A stretch of 64,000 nucleotides of DNA, taken from positions 1 to 64,000 of the forward strand of contig CANGVA010000004.1 of the NCBI GenBank assembly GCA_947457395.1. Reading direction: 5' to 3'. The position numbers and the translations under genes are program-made. The DNA comes from Bacteroidota bacterium. Its GTDB lineage: Bacteria; Bacteroidota; Bacteroidia; UKL13-3. The notes under the pieces are model-generated. The model saw nothing but the letters and a program-made list of their open reading frames with translations, did no database searches and was not told the origin of the DNA. This document shows positions 1 through 10,007 of this stretch, piece after piece; the first letter of the stretch is position 1; every line of letters starts with the position of its first letter.

Positions 1-96
1 CCCTCTGCGCTGCGGACATGAGTTTAGAGCAGGAGATTTACTCTTAGTTGCTACGTCTGTGCGTCCTTTTCTAACTAGTTGTTGTATAGTAGGCAT
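1..96 (-). CDS. rpsL: 30S ribosomal protein S12, N-terminal part (cut by window edge)
   Basis: The reverse complement from 96 reads [12 protein letters not shown], then [15 protein letters not shown], which is the highly conserved start of ribosomal protein S12. The protein lies at the decoding centre of the small subunit. Only the first 32 codons are inside the window; the rest lies to the left. The ATG at 94-96 is the natural start, because the conserved S12 N-terminus begins exactly there. In most bacteria rpsL heads an operon with rpsG and fusA, which would lie outside this window. A Bacteroidota-type promoter is found about 40 nt upstream. The fragment is too short for size-filtered gene calls but the identity is clear. 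Confidence 0.93.
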   Translation of the reverse strand, partial: MPTIQQLVRKGRTDVATKSKSPALNSCPQRRG

Positions 97-464
97 ATGA
101 TACTTTTACTATCGTTTGGTTATTTTTAAGGGACGGCAAAGGTAGAAGGAATAAATAAGGTTAGCAAGTGCCTGACAAAAAATATTTTAAAATATGATTT
201 GCTGAGCGGGTTAAATGCTAACTATTTAACCATCAGTCTTCACCGATCTTGGTTCCAATGTTTTTAATTGGGGGTTGCGAAGATAAGGCAGATTTTTGTT
301 TTAACAAACTATCTGATTATTTTTTAGTAATTAGTCAGAATTTTATCTAACTATAATATGGTAAGGGAATTGCTATCAATCATATAAACATCAGTTATAC
401 AATATAATATGATTAAAATTTGTGTTTTCTTTTTTCTTTTTGTTTTGTTGAAATTTGCAGCCTT
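97..464. other. Intergenic region between rpsL and miaE
   Basis: This AT-rich stretch of 368 nt separates two divergent genes. It holds the rpsL promoter. For miaE I find no full TAnnTTTG box close to the start, so its promoter is not assigned. No RNA gene, repeat or further reading frame is convincing here. Confidence 0.5.
137..167 (-). promoter_or_regulatory. Promoter of rpsL
   Basis: On the minus strand TACCTTTG (137-144) matches the Bacteroidota -7 box TAnnTTTG exactly. TTG at 165-167 lies 20 nt upstream and serves as the -33 element. Transcription would start near 131-133, giving a leader of about 35 nt before the S12 ATG. Confidence 0.6.
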
Positions 465-1046
465 ATGTTGGGATTAAAACTACAAACTGACCCTAGATGG
501 GTAAATATTGCCGAACAATCTATATCCGAAATTTTAATTGATCATGCTTTCTGTGAACAAAAGGCAGCCAGCAGTGGTATTTCACTAATTGTTCACTACC
601 CTGATAAGGATGAAATGGTTAAGGAACTTACGGCCATCATTGCTGAGGAGTGGGGCCATTTTCGTAAGGTGTTAAAAGAATTGGATAAACGTGGTTTTAA
701 GTTTGGAAAGGCCCGTAAGGACCGCTATGTGAATGAATTGCAGAAGCTGACTATAAAAACGGATAACCGAGATAAAAAACTGGTTGAGCATTTGCTGGTA
801 TTGGCTATGATTGAAGCCCGCAGTTGCGAGCGATTCCGTATACTAAGCCTTCATATCAATGACGAAGAGTTGAAGACTTTTTATCATGAGTTTATGGTAT
901 CCGAAGCCGGCCATTATCGCACTTTTCTTAACCTTGCACATCTCTATGCTGATGCTGATTATGTTAAGCAGCGCTGGCAAGCTATATTGGCAGGTGAAGC
1001 CGAAATAATGAAGCAAATGGAATTGCGTGGCGACCGTGTCCACTAA
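465..1046 (+). CDS. miaE: tRNA-(ms2io6A37) hydroxylase MiaE
   Basis: MiaE is a non-haem di-iron monooxygenase that hydroxylates the isopentenyl side chain of ms2i6A at tRNA position 37. The 193-residue protein has the ferritin-like pattern of the family: Glu31 in HAFCEQKAA, the ExxH pair Glu62/His65 in EEWGHF, and a second Glu plus ExxH set in MIEARSCERF and SEAGHY. The frame is open from a TTG at 420, but the residues before 465 are Phe/Cys-rich and unlike the family, so the ATG at 465 is preferred. It converges with the next gene, leaving only 4 nt between the stop codons. MiaE acts after MiaA and MiaB, which are not in the window. Confidence 0.88.
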   Translation: MLGLKLQTDPRWVNIAEQSISEILIDHAFCEQKAASSGISLIVHYPDKDEMVKELTAIIAEEWGHFRKVLKELDKRGFKFGKARKDRYVNELQKLTIKTDNRDKKLVEHLLVLAMIEARSCERFRILSLHINDEELKTFYHEFMVSEAGHYRTFLNLAHLYADADYVKQRWQAILAGEAEIMKQMELRGDRVH

Positions 1047-1050
1047 ACGG

Positions 1051-2259
1051 TTAGTTTAGATACTTAAGCAGTCGCGTGTTGAATTTAGCTATAACCCTAC
1101 CATAAGGAACTCCCAAATAATTAGCCTTTTTACGAAGATAATTAATAGGATCACCGTCTAGCACAGCTGAGACCAAGTTGCCTGGATGGTTAAACGGTTT
1201 ACTTAATGGATTCATTTTCTCATCAAACACAAATAATCCATAGTGTATTTTGTTGGTATAGGTTGAAATATCTTCACTGAAAGCTGCAACAAAATAATTG
1301 TTTGTGTCGGGTTGAATTGTTTCATCTGCTTTCAAATTCACATCTACAAATATGCCTTTATAACTGCCAGATATTAGCTTGTAAGCACTGGTATCCATAA
1401 AAAAGTAAACCTTAGATATGGTATAATTTTCACGGAAATCACGCATGATTTTCTGGTTGCGAGAGAGAATCTCAGTATTTATCAGATTAACCTCTTCAGT
1501 TTTTCCCTGTTCTTCAAGTTTTTTAAGTTCCTTGCTGTTTGGGGTTGCAAGCATCACAAATAAAGCGCCTCTGCTGTAGCCAGCAATAATATCGCGTAAA
1601 CTTTTCTCTTTCTTGGTCATTTTCTCTTTTAGAGAAACTGCATTCAGTCGTAATCCTAATTCGATTGTAGTTGGGCGGCCTTTAACATCAGTTGCGGTGC
1701 TGCGATTAGTTAAGCTGTAATTATAGCCAAGCTCAAGGTTTACAAAATCTGACATGGCAACGGAAATTCCTCCATAAACTGCACCATCAAACATTCCTAC
1801 CTTGTTTTTATTGTTATCAAAACTTTTGGTTACATAATTGCCAAATTCAATGATTTCTGTGTTGTAAGCAATGAGCATTGAAGGCTTGTAGCCCAAATGA
1901 AAAGAGAACTCTCGGGATATAAGGGATGGATAAATGACCAAGGTAAGCCCTGCTTCGAGATAATTTGCATTGTAACGTTTATCTGTAGACTGCTCCCTAA
2001 AGCTGATACCTGAATAACCCGGTTCAAGCATCAGTGTAAAATAATCATGTATTGGCTTTGTTATAAATAATCCTCCGTTTAATCCTGCAGCGCCCGAATA
2101 GTTGTTATATTCTAATCCGCTTAAAGAATAATTGATACCAACGCGAAGCCCGTAACCTATGGCTTTAGCCTGATCCATGATGTTGTTTTGCTGCGCCCTT
2201 ATCTTTGCGCTGATGCAAAACATCATCAAAATAAAAATTACTTTAAATCCTTTATTCAT
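1051..2259 (-). CDS. Outer-membrane beta-barrel protein with unassigned C-terminal domain
   Basis: The product of about 402 residues has a signal peptide (MNKGFKVIFILMMFCISAKIR, then AQ). Residues about 30-220 form a PorT/OmpA-like barrel with repeated short amphipathic strands such as GLRVGINYS and LELGYNYSL. The last 180 residues start with a charged helical part (KEKMTKKEKSLRD) and continue into a soluble-looking region that I do not recognise. An upstream in-frame start at 2322 would run 44 nt into queG and add residues that do not look like a signal peptide, so the ATG at 2259 is used. It lies 19 nt after queG and is probably co-transcribed with it. The function is unknown. Confidence 0.6.
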   Translation of the reverse strand: MNKGFKVIFILMMFCISAKIRAQQNNIMDQAKAIGYGLRVGINYSLSGLEYNNYSGAAGLNGGLFITKPIHDYFTLMLEPGYSGISFREQSTDKRYNANYLEAGLTLVIYPSLISREFSFHLGYKPSMLIAYNTEIIEFGNYVTKSFDNNKNKVGMFDGAVYGGISVAMSDFVNLELGYNYSLTNRSTATDVKGRPTTIELGLRLNAVSLKEKMTKKEKSLRDIIAGYSRGALFVMLATPNSKELKKLEEQGKTEEVNLINTEILSRNQKIMRDFRENYTISKVYFFMDTSAYKLISGSYKGIFVDVNLKADETIQPDTNNYFVAAFSEDISTYTNKIHYGLFVFDEKMNPLSKPFNHPGNLVSAVLDGDPINYLRKKANYLGVPYGRVIAKFNTRLLKYLN

Positions 2260-2278
2260 GCTGTAGTATGCAATAATA

Positions 2279-3229
2279 CTATGTGTTGCCTGTATTTGGG
2301 TATGCTGATATGATAAAGTCAATATTTCTTTTTAAACCGTTGTATTTTGTTCTTTTTACAGCAGATTTGTTAAAGAGTTTATTAAAAACTTCTTCAGTCA
2401 GTTCAATCCACTCTTGTTTTGTCATTTCCAATAATTCGGCAGAAGGATCAAATTTGGGCTCCCCATGTTTACGTGAGAATCTATTCCATGGGCAAACATC
2501 CTGACAAATATCACAACCAAACATTCGGTTTTCAAAAGTACCTTTCATTTCCTGAGGGATTGAGTCTTTGAGTTCTATTGTAAAATAGGAAATACATTTA
2601 CTGCCATCCACCACACCGGGTTTAATAATAGCTTTAGTTGGGCAGGCATCCATGCATGCTGTGCAGGTTCCGCAATGATCTGTTGTTGGGGTATCATATT
2701 CCAGTTCAAGATCTATAATTAACTCGCAGATAAAGTAAAAGGATCCGCTACCTTTATTGATGAGGTTTGCATTTTTACCAATCCATCCGATTCCTGAGCG
2801 CTGAGCCCATGCTCTTTCAAGTATTGGCGCAGAATCAACAAATGCACGACCATTTACTTCTGTAATTTCAGTTTGAATATAAAACAGTAAGTGTTTTAAT
2901 TTTTCTTTTATTACCTGATGGTAGTCTTCCCCATAGGCATATTTGCTAATGATTGGTGCAGTTTTATCCGTTTGGGTAAGTGGCGTGTAGTAATTAAATA
3001 GTAAAGAAATAACTGATTTGGCACCGTCAACCAGCAAGCGTGGGTCGAGGCGCTTATCAAAATGATTCGCCATATAGGCCATTTGCCCATGCATTCCTGA
3101 TTTTAACCATTGCTCCAGTACAGGTGCTTCTTGTTCCAGGAATTCGGCTTTGGCAATGCCGCAAGCACTGAAACCAAGTTCTTTGGCTTTATCTTTTATT
3201 AGCCTTGCATATACTTTTTGATAGGTCAC
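2279..3229 (-). CDS. queG: Epoxyqueuosine reductase QueG
   Basis: QueG carries out the last step of queuosine synthesis, reducing epoxyqueuosine in tRNA with a cobalamin cofactor and two [4Fe-4S] clusters. The sequence shows the ferredoxin motifs Cys186/189/192/196 ([12 protein letters not shown]) and Cys239/242/246 ([11 protein letters not shown]), with Cys212 as the extra ligand. The likely catalytic acid is Asp132 in FVDSAP. At 316 residues it is the short form, without the C-terminal HEAT-like extension seen in some members. The start is a GTG at 3229; the next Met is residue 46, inside conserved sequence, and a TACATTCG box lies 5 nt upstream of the GTG. It is divergent from the AHSA1-like gene. 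Confidence 0.93.
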   Translation of the reverse strand: MTYQKVYARLIKDKAKELGFSACGIAKAEFLEQEAPVLEQWLKSGMHGQMAYMANHFDKRLDPRLLVDGAKSVISLLFNYYTPLTQTDKTAPIISKYAYGEDYHQVIKEKLKHLLFYIQTEITEVNGRAFVDSAPILERAWAQRSGIGWIGKNANLINKGSGSFYFICELIIDLELEYDTPTTDHCGTCTACMDACPTKAIIKPGVVDGSKCISYFTIELKDSIPQEMKGTFENRMFGCDICQDVCPWNRFSRKHGEPKFDPSAELLEMTKQEWIELTEEVFNKLFNKSAVKRTKYNGLKRNIDFIISAYPNTGNT

Positions 3230-3234
3230 CCTTG

Positions 3235-3242
3235 CGAATGTA
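3235..3242 (-). promoter_or_regulatory. -7 box of queG
   Basis: The minus strand reads TACATTCG followed by CAAGG and the GTG start. It fits TAnnTTTG with one change, and the same TACATTCG stands before ribD. The 5-nt gap implies a leaderless or nearly leaderless mRNA. Confidence 0.4.
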
Positions 3243-3277
3243 TGAATTTATTTGCCAAACGCTTTTATCTATGTTTA

Positions 3278-3306
3278 TTGAATGCAGGCAGAAGTTGATA
3301 CCTTTG
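3278..3306 (+). promoter_or_regulatory. Promoter of the AHSA1-like gene, apparently leaderless
   Basis: TTG at 3278-3280, an 18-nt spacer and TACCTTTG at 3299-3306 give a full Bacteroidota promoter. The final G is only 5 nt before the ATG at 3312, so transcription would begin at or next to the start codon. Confidence 0.65.
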
Positions 3307-3311
3307 TTTAA

Positions 3312-3704
3312 ATGAAAGATTTTAAAAAGTATTACCATTTACCGGCACCGCCAGAAGAAGTTTACGCGGCTCTTACAAACGAGGCTACCATACAGTTGTG
3401 GTCAGGTGCGCCAGCTAAAATGCAGGCTGAGCCTGGAACAGAGTTTTCTTTATGGGATGATGCCATTTGCGGTAAGAATCTTGTATTTGAGCCGGGTAAA
3501 AAGATTGAGCAGGAATGGTATTTTGGTGAGCAGGAAGAGCCATCTATCGTAACCATTAAGTTGCATGCACACAAATTAGGAACCTCTGTAGAATTAAGAC
3601 ATGTGCGTATACCTGACGAAGCTTACGAAGATATTGTTGAGGGCTGGAATACGGAGTATTTTGGCGGGTTGGAGGATTTTTACAGCGAGCAGGATGATGA
3701 TTAA
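3312..3704 (+). CDS. AHSA1/SRPBCC-family START-like protein
   Basis: The 130-residue protein has the usual opening of the Aha1/START-like superfamily: a short strand, then LPAPPEEVYAALTN, and later IQLWSG, FSLWDD and a C-terminal helix EGWNTEYFGGLEDF. Members of this fold hold small hydrophobic ligands or act as simple stress proteins; no substrate can be read from the sequence. The length matches single-domain members. It has no signal peptide and is probably cytoplasmic. It is transcribed alone, with its own leaderless promoter upstream and a shared bidirectional terminator downstream. Confidence 0.8.
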   Translation: MKDFKKYYHLPAPPEEVYAALTNEATIQLWSGAPAKMQAEPGTEFSLWDDAICGKNLVFEPGKKIEQEWYFGEQEEPSIVTIKLHAHKLGTSVELRHVRIPDEAYEDIVEGWNTEYFGGLEDFYSEQDDD

Positions 3705-3724
3705 AGTAATGCGGTAAATCGCAT

Positions 3725-3753
3725 AAAAAAAGCAGCCTTGGGGCTGCTTTTTT
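3725..3753. terminator. Bidirectional intrinsic terminator
   Basis: A stem GCAGCC/GGCTGC with a TTGG loop is flanked by seven A on the left and six T on the right. It sits between the AHSA1-like gene and the converging atpG and can end transcripts from both sides. Confidence 0.85.
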
Positions 3754-3769
3754 GCATATATAAAATGGG

Positions 3770-4651
3770 TTAGTTAGCACTTAATGCAGCCGCACCACCA
3801 ACAATTTCAGAAATTTCTGTAGTAATGGCTGCCTGACGAACGCGGTTGTATTCAATCTTAAGAGCCTTTAGCAATTCACCTGCATTATCAGTTGCTTTAT
3901 CCATTGCAACCATACGTGCACCGTGTTCAGATGCTGCCGAATCTAGCAATGAGCGATATATTTGCGTTTTTAGAATACGTGGAATCAGGTCTTCCAGAAT
4001 CTCTTCTTTAGATGGTTCAAATAAATAATCATTCTTTGCTTTCTGGTTGCCCTTGATACTTTTTGTATCAATAGGCAAGAACTGATCGTTTGTGAGAATT
4101 TGGGTTGCAGCATTCTTAAACTGATTGTATACAACCTCAATCACATCATATTTTCCGCTGCGATAAACATCTAGCAAATAACTTCCTAGTTGAAAACCTG
4201 CATTGGCATTAAGCTGCAAGAAAGTATCGCGGTACTCAGTATTCACGGTTACTTTCATCTTTTGCTGTTTGCTAAAAAACTCAGAGCCTTTTTTACCTAC
4301 GGGAAGGATGGTAACGTTTTTACCAGCGTATTTTTCAACTACCAGTGAAGAAGCCTTTTTAATGATATTTGAATTGAATGAACCGCACAAACCTCTGTCA
4401 GAACTAATCACCACCAACAGCACATTTTTAACCTCACGGGTCTGGAAATAGATATTTAATGAATCAACATCAATAGAGTCAGAAAGGTTGGCTAATATGC
4501 CATTTAGTTTAACAGCATACGGCCTCATTTGCGTGATGGCATTCTGTGCCTTTCTTAGCTTTGTAGCACTAACCAGCTTCATGGCTTTGGTTATTTGCTG
4601 CGTTGAGCTAACTGAGGTGATACGGGTTCTTACTTCTTTTAAATTGGCCAT
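3770..4651 (-). CDS. atpG: ATP synthase F1 subunit gamma
   Basis: The gamma subunit is the rotor shaft that couples c-ring rotation to catalysis in the alpha3beta3 head. The 293-residue product has the two conserved ends: the N-terminal helix (RTRITSVSSTQQITKAMKLV) and the C-terminal helix (RQAAITTEISEIVGGAAAL). The middle Rossmann-like part carries VISSDRGLCGSFN. It follows atpA by 11 nt and is the last gene of the operon; the bidirectional terminator lies just downstream. Subunits beta and epsilon, which often follow gamma in other bacteria, are not here. Confidence 0.96.
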   Translation of the reverse strand: MANLKEVRTRITSVSSTQQITKAMKLVSATKLRKAQNAITQMRPYAVKLNGILANLSDSIDVDSLNIYFQTREVKNVLLVVISSDRGLCGSFNSNIIKKASSLVVEKYAGKNVTILPVGKKGSEFFSKQQKMKVTVNTEYRDTFLQLNANAGFQLGSYLLDVYRSGKYDVIEVVYNQFKNAATQILTNDQFLPIDTKSIKGNQKAKNDYLFEPSKEEILEDLIPRILKTQIYRSLLDSAASEHGARMVAMDKATDNAGELLKALKIEYNRVRQAAITTEISEIVGGAAALSAN

Positions 4652-4662
4652 TTGATTTAAAC

Positions 4663-6249
<1,587 letters not shown>

Positions 6250-6801
6250 TTATTTAGAAATGTAAGTGTTTAATAATTCTTGTTTAACTTGTTGCAGTTT
6301 GCCTTTGATGCTGGCATCAAACAAACGGTCATTCATCTTTACTACTATTCCACCAATCAATTCCGGCTGGACAATAGTTTTTAGTTCGATATTTTTTCCG
6401 GTGCTTTTGGCAATAAATTCCTTTATTTCAGTATAGGTTTTTTCATCCAGTGCAACTGCTGTTTTAACCTCTGCTCTTGCAATATTTTTAATTTCATTAT
6501 ACTGAAGAATAAAAGCCTCTGCAATGGCTTTTAGAAACATTCCGCGGTTTTTGCGGATAATGATTTGAAAAAATGCAATACTATTTGCATGCATGGATTT
6601 TGAAAAAATCAGTTTAAGGACAGCAAATTTCTTATCTCCTATAATAACCGGACTCTTAAGCGTAGCCTCCAAAGCCGGGTTTTGCTTTAATACTACCAGA
6701 AACTGTTTCATGTCGCCATGAATCTGCTCCAAGCTGTTTTGCTCTATGCTAAGGTCTATTAGTGCTTTTGCGTAACGAATGGCTCCCCTAAATTCCGACA
6801 T
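6250..6801 (-). CDS. atpH: ATP synthase F1 subunit delta
   Basis: Delta joins the top of the F1 head to the b-subunit stator. The 183-residue protein opens with RYAKALIDLSIEQ, the usual OSCP/delta start, and closes with VQPELIGGIVVKMNDRLFD, the conserved C-terminal signature. It follows atpF by 1 nt and precedes atpA by 6 nt. Size and position fit the family. Confidence 0.94.
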   Translation of the reverse strand: MSEFRGAIRYAKALIDLSIEQNSLEQIHGDMKQFLVVLKQNPALEATLKSPVIIGDKKFAVLKLIFSKSMHANSIAFFQIIIRKNRGMFLKAIAEAFILQYNEIKNIARAEVKTAVALDEKTYTEIKEFIAKSTGKNIELKTIVQPELIGGIVVKMNDRLFDASIKGKLQQVKQELLNTYISK

Positions 6802-6802
6802 A

Positions 6803-7297
6803 TCAGTTGAGTGTTATGGATTTTAGGTTTTCGTTTACAAAAGCTTCCTGCTGGTTGCGGTCATCCAATTTTTTACGAAGGATTTTCTCAGCCATATCAA
6901 CGGAGATTTCAGCAATCTGGGTTTTCAGTTCATTCATGGCATTGAGTTTAGCTTTTTCAATGGCATCATTAGCATTGCTTATGATTCTGCGTGATTCCTC
7001 ATCTGCAGATTTTTTTGCTTGGGCAATGATACTCTCTTTCATTTCAACTGCTTCTTTTAGCAATTTGTCGCGTTCCTTGCGTGCCTCTGCCAATAATTTT
7101 TCATTATCAGATTTTAGCGCATCCATTTGCTTGCGTGCCTCATCAGCCGCATTCAATGCATTGTTTATAGAGTCTTCTCTTTCTCTTATTGATTGAAGGA
7201 TTGGTTTCCATGCGAATTTAGACAACAACCAAAGCACAATGCTAAAGGTTATTGTCATCCAAAATAACAGACCAATACCCGGTTTTACTAATTCCAT
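6803..7297 (-). CDS. atpF: ATP synthase F0 subunit b
   Basis: Subunit b is the peripheral stalk. The 164-residue protein has one N-terminal membrane helix (about residues 8-27, FWMTITFSIVLWLL) followed by a long charged coiled coil rich in Ala, Glu and Lys (AEARKERDKLLKEAVEMK). There is a single b gene, so the stalk should be a homodimer. The gene lies between atpE (110 nt upstream) and atpH (1 nt downstream). Confidence 0.95.
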   Translation of the reverse strand: MELVKPGIGLLFWMTITFSIVLWLLSKFAWKPILQSIREREDSINNALNAADEARKQMDALKSDNEKLLAEARKERDKLLKEAVEMKESIIAQAKKSADEESRRIISNANDAIEKAKLNAMNELKTQIAEISVDMAEKILRKKLDDRNQQEAFVNENLKSITLN

Positions 7298-7407
7298 GTT
7301 ATTGCTTTTGTTTTGTGTTTATTGACTAAAATTCATCAATACCTGTTAATATAAAAATACGGAGTGCCCACTAAGGCATCCCGTATTCTGAGTAACATTA
7401 TTGGTGA

Positions 7408-7683
<276 letters not shown>

Positions 7684-7722
7684 TTATTGTTTTTGGTTGA
7701 TTTTGTTTACTTGTGTTATCTA

Positions 7723-8895
7723 TTAATGATGGTCATTGTGGTTATGCTCTTCTACAGCTGATCCGAAATAAAGAGATGAAAGTAGCGTAAAAACGTATGC
7801 CTGAAGAAATGCTACCAATAATTCAAGGAAGCTCATAAAGGTGGTAAAGGCAACTGAAAGCACTGATACGCCTAATCCCAATGATTGATTTACCGCTCCA
7901 AAAATGAAAATAAGGGAGAAAAATCCAAGTATGATGATATGCCCTGCGGTAATGTTTGCAAATAAACGTATCATCAGTACAATAGGTTTATTTAACATGC
8001 CAATAATTTCAATTGGAACCAAAAGTATCCAAAGGGCTTTGGGGACCCCTGGAGGAGCAAAAATATGTCCCCAGTAGCTTTTGTTGCCGTTTATAGAAGT
8101 AATAATAAAAGTGAAAGTGGCAAGCACTAGGGTTACTGCAATATTGCCTGTTACATTGGCTCCGCCAGGAAAGAATGGAATCAAGCCAAACAGGTTATTG
8201 ATAAAAATGAAAAAGAATATGGTTAACAGAAAAGGCATGAACTTCTCATACTTGGCGCCAATAGATGGCTTCGCTACCTCGTCTCTAATAAAAATAATGA
8301 GTGTTTCTATAAGGTTGTGAAAACCCTTGGGAGCTCTGTGGTTATTGTGTTTATAATGACCGGCCACACTAAACATTATCCATAATAATACGATAACAGC
8401 TATAAGCATTGCTGCAACATTTTTGGTGATAGATAAATCTAAGAAATCAGCGTGCTCATTAGGGACACCATCGCTGTTAACAGCAATCAGTTTCCCATGT
8501 TCCAACTTGTAACCATCTACAATGTTATGGCCGTGATTAAATTTGCTTGAGAGGAATGTATGTAAACCGTTGTGATCCTTGATAATAACAGGAAGAGGAA
8601 TTGAAATATGTTTGTGACCAATTGTTGCAATATGCCAATCATACGCATCGGCAATATGCTCCATAATTAGTTTGCCTGCATCTACTTTTTCTTCAGTTTG
8701 ATCTACATGCTTATGATTGTCTTGGTCATGAGCCGCTGAACTTGCGCCTGCATGATGGGTAGAACTATCGTAAGTGTTTTCTGGGTGGTTTTCCAAAGAA
8801 GCATGATCTACGTTGGTGCCTGCGTGAGCTACAGGAAGAAGCAGTAAAAAAGAGGATATTAAAATACTGATTATCTTTATCTTATTTCGAGGCAT
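7723..8895 (-). CDS. atpB: ATP synthase F0 subunit a, with His-rich N-terminal extension
   Basis: Subunit a forms the two half channels for protons. The key Arg310 lies in MIRLFANITAGH and the membrane part (residues about 155-380) has the usual helices. The N-terminus is unusual: a signal peptide (residues about 1-25, ending VAHAG) is followed by some 125 residues rich in His (for example STHHAGASSAAHDQDNHKH) that should lie in the periplasm. Such signal-bearing extensions occur in Bacteroidota AtpB. The ATG at 8895 is preferred over a start at 8952 because it begins the signal peptide; it overlaps the upstream gene by 14 nt. Confidence 0.94.
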   Translation of the reverse strand: MPRNKIKIISILISSFLLLLPVAHAGTNVDHASLENHPENTYDSSTHHAGASSAAHDQDNHKHVDQTEEKVDAGKLIMEHIADAYDWHIATIGHKHISIPLPVIIKDHNGLHTFLSSKFNHGHNIVDGYKLEHGKLIAVNSDGVPNEHADFLDLSITKNVAAMLIAVIVLLWIMFSVAGHYKHNNHRAPKGFHNLIETLIIFIRDEVAKPSIGAKYEKFMPFLLTIFFFIFINNLFGLIPFFPGGANVTGNIAVTLVLATFTFIITSINGNKSYWGHIFAPPGVPKALWILLVPIEIIGMLNKPIVLMIRLFANITAGHIIILGFFSLIFIFGAVNQSLGLGVSVLSVAFTTFMSFLELLVAFLQAYVFTLLSSLYFGSAVEEHNHNDHH

Positions 8896-9301
8896 CAAAG
8901 TCTGTTTTTTTGAAATCGGGGCGCAAGTTAACCACAAGGAAATAAATTTCAAAAGATGTGAATAATAAATACAACAAAAGATAACTCACAATAAATGAAA
9001 GTTCCTTATTAGGGCTGAATAATAGGTAGATAAGAAGGGGTGACAGAGAAAAAATAAATCTAATTCCCACAGCACTATAAACACGGGTGATGAATGTTTT
9101 ATTGTCTTTTGTGATGGATGAATACGTAATACGAAAAAGGATATATGAAAGCAATACGTAGTAAAGCAAAGACACCCAAACCAGATTATTTACCTCAAAT
9201 TGTTGTTGTGCGGTTTGAAGCAAGCCAATTAAACAAGCGCAGCAGATTGTAATAAGGAGAAGCGCTTTGGTAAACTGATTAATTGATTTTGGACTTGTCA
9301 T
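8882..9301 (-). CDS. AtpI-like four-helix membrane protein of the atp operon
   Basis: The 139-residue protein has four predicted membrane helices (about residues 10-30, 38-58, 72-95 and 100-126) and a charged C-terminus. Position directly before atpB, with a 14-nt overlap, suggests the role of the uncI/AtpI-type proteins, which help assemble the c-ring or supply magnesium. Sequence similarity to AtpI is not strong by eye, so the name rests mainly on context. The start is the ATG at 9301. Confidence 0.6.
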   Translation of the reverse strand: MTSPKSINQFTKALLLITICCACLIGLLQTAQQQFEVNNLVWVSLLYYVLLSYILFRITYSSITKDNKTFITRVYSAVGIRFIFSLSPLLIYLLFSPNKELSFIVSYLLLYLLFTSFEIYFLVVNLRPDFKKTDFDASK

Positions 9302-9371
9302 AAGGCGGGCAAATGTAATTAAATACTTTATGTTTGATTACATTTTAAAGCTATAAGTAATTACCCAGCCT

Positions 9372-9584
9372 CTATTTTTTCAAAAACTCCTTAATCGTTA
9401 TGTAGATTGATGTAAGAACTGAAAAAAGTGCCCCACATAGCGTAAACGCGGGGAAAGATAGCTGCAGATAACCATCCAGCCATTTGCCTGCTAGCGTACC
9501 ACCAACAATCAAGGCAATCATTTGGCCTGCTACGTTGGTATAGCGAAGTATATTATTGATTCGCTTGTTTGGTTGACTGGTCAA
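9372..9584 (-). CDS. AtpZ/AtpI-family small membrane protein
   Basis: This 70-residue protein has two membrane helices separated by GKWLDGYLQ, followed by the second helix with Gly and Ala spacing; GGTLAGKWLDG matches the AtpZ/AtpI pattern. Members sit before ATP synthase genes and are thought to aid assembly or ion supply. The only start codon in a sensible place is a TTG at 9584, which lies 32 nt inside the 3' end of the bactofilin gene, so the two are probably translationally coupled. Confidence 0.75.
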   Translation of the reverse strand: MTSQPNKRINNILRYTNVAGQMIALIVGGTLAGKWLDGYLQLSFPAFTLCGALFSVLTSIYITIKEFLKK

Positions 9585-9999
9585 AAGTTTTGGCGGCTGT
9601 TTGCTCCTCGTTTACAATTTTCTTTAGGCTGTTTTTACCATCTTTCATGGCGCATTTCCCATTAAATTCAGCACCGGCCTCAATTATCAGTTTGTTAGAA
9701 ACAATATCGCCATGAATACTTGCCGTGGCTTTTACGGTGAGCAGTTCACTCACAAAAATATTTCCATGCACCTCGCCTGATATTTCTACGTTTGCAGCTT
9801 TGATATCGCCTTCAATTCGGCAAGTAGGCCCCAAGACTAAACGGGCCTTCGATGAAATATAGCCTTTAACCGTGCCATCAATGCGCATATCGCCTTCTGA
9901 ACTTAAATCACCCAAAATGGTGGTTCCTGCATTGATGATGTTTAGGTTACTCGGATTAAAAACCGGACCATTATTCTTGTTTGCATTAAAAATAGCCAT
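9553..9999 (-). CDS. Bactofilin (polymer-forming cytoskeletal protein)
   Basis: Bactofilins build nucleotide-free filaments that position cell-wall enzymes. The 148-residue protein has the right-handed beta-helix core at about residues 22-115, with repeats such as GDMRIDGTVKGYI, CRIEGDIKAANVEI and GEVHGNIFV, flanked by short polar tails. A TTG two codons upstream exists, but the ATG at 9999 is the normal start. It lies 8 nt after an M23 peptidase gene. Bactofilin and M23 peptidase genes are often neighbours, with the filament thought to place the peptidase. Here the pair is joined to the atp operon. Confidence 0.88.
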   Translation of the reverse strand: MAIFNANKNNGPVFNPSNLNIINAGTTILGDLSSEGDMRIDGTVKGYISSKARLVLGPTCRIEGDIKAANVEISGEVHGNIFVSELLTVKATASIHGDIVSNKLIIEAGAEFNGKCAMKDGKNSLKKIVNEEQTAAKTFDQSTKQANQ

Positions 10000-10007
10000 A
10001 TCCAAAT

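Noticed and set aside
6807-7196. 129-codon plus-strand open frame over atpF
   Set aside because: It is antisense to a clear subunit b gene; the Ser/Phe-rich product is the mirror of a Lys/Glu/Ala coiled coil.
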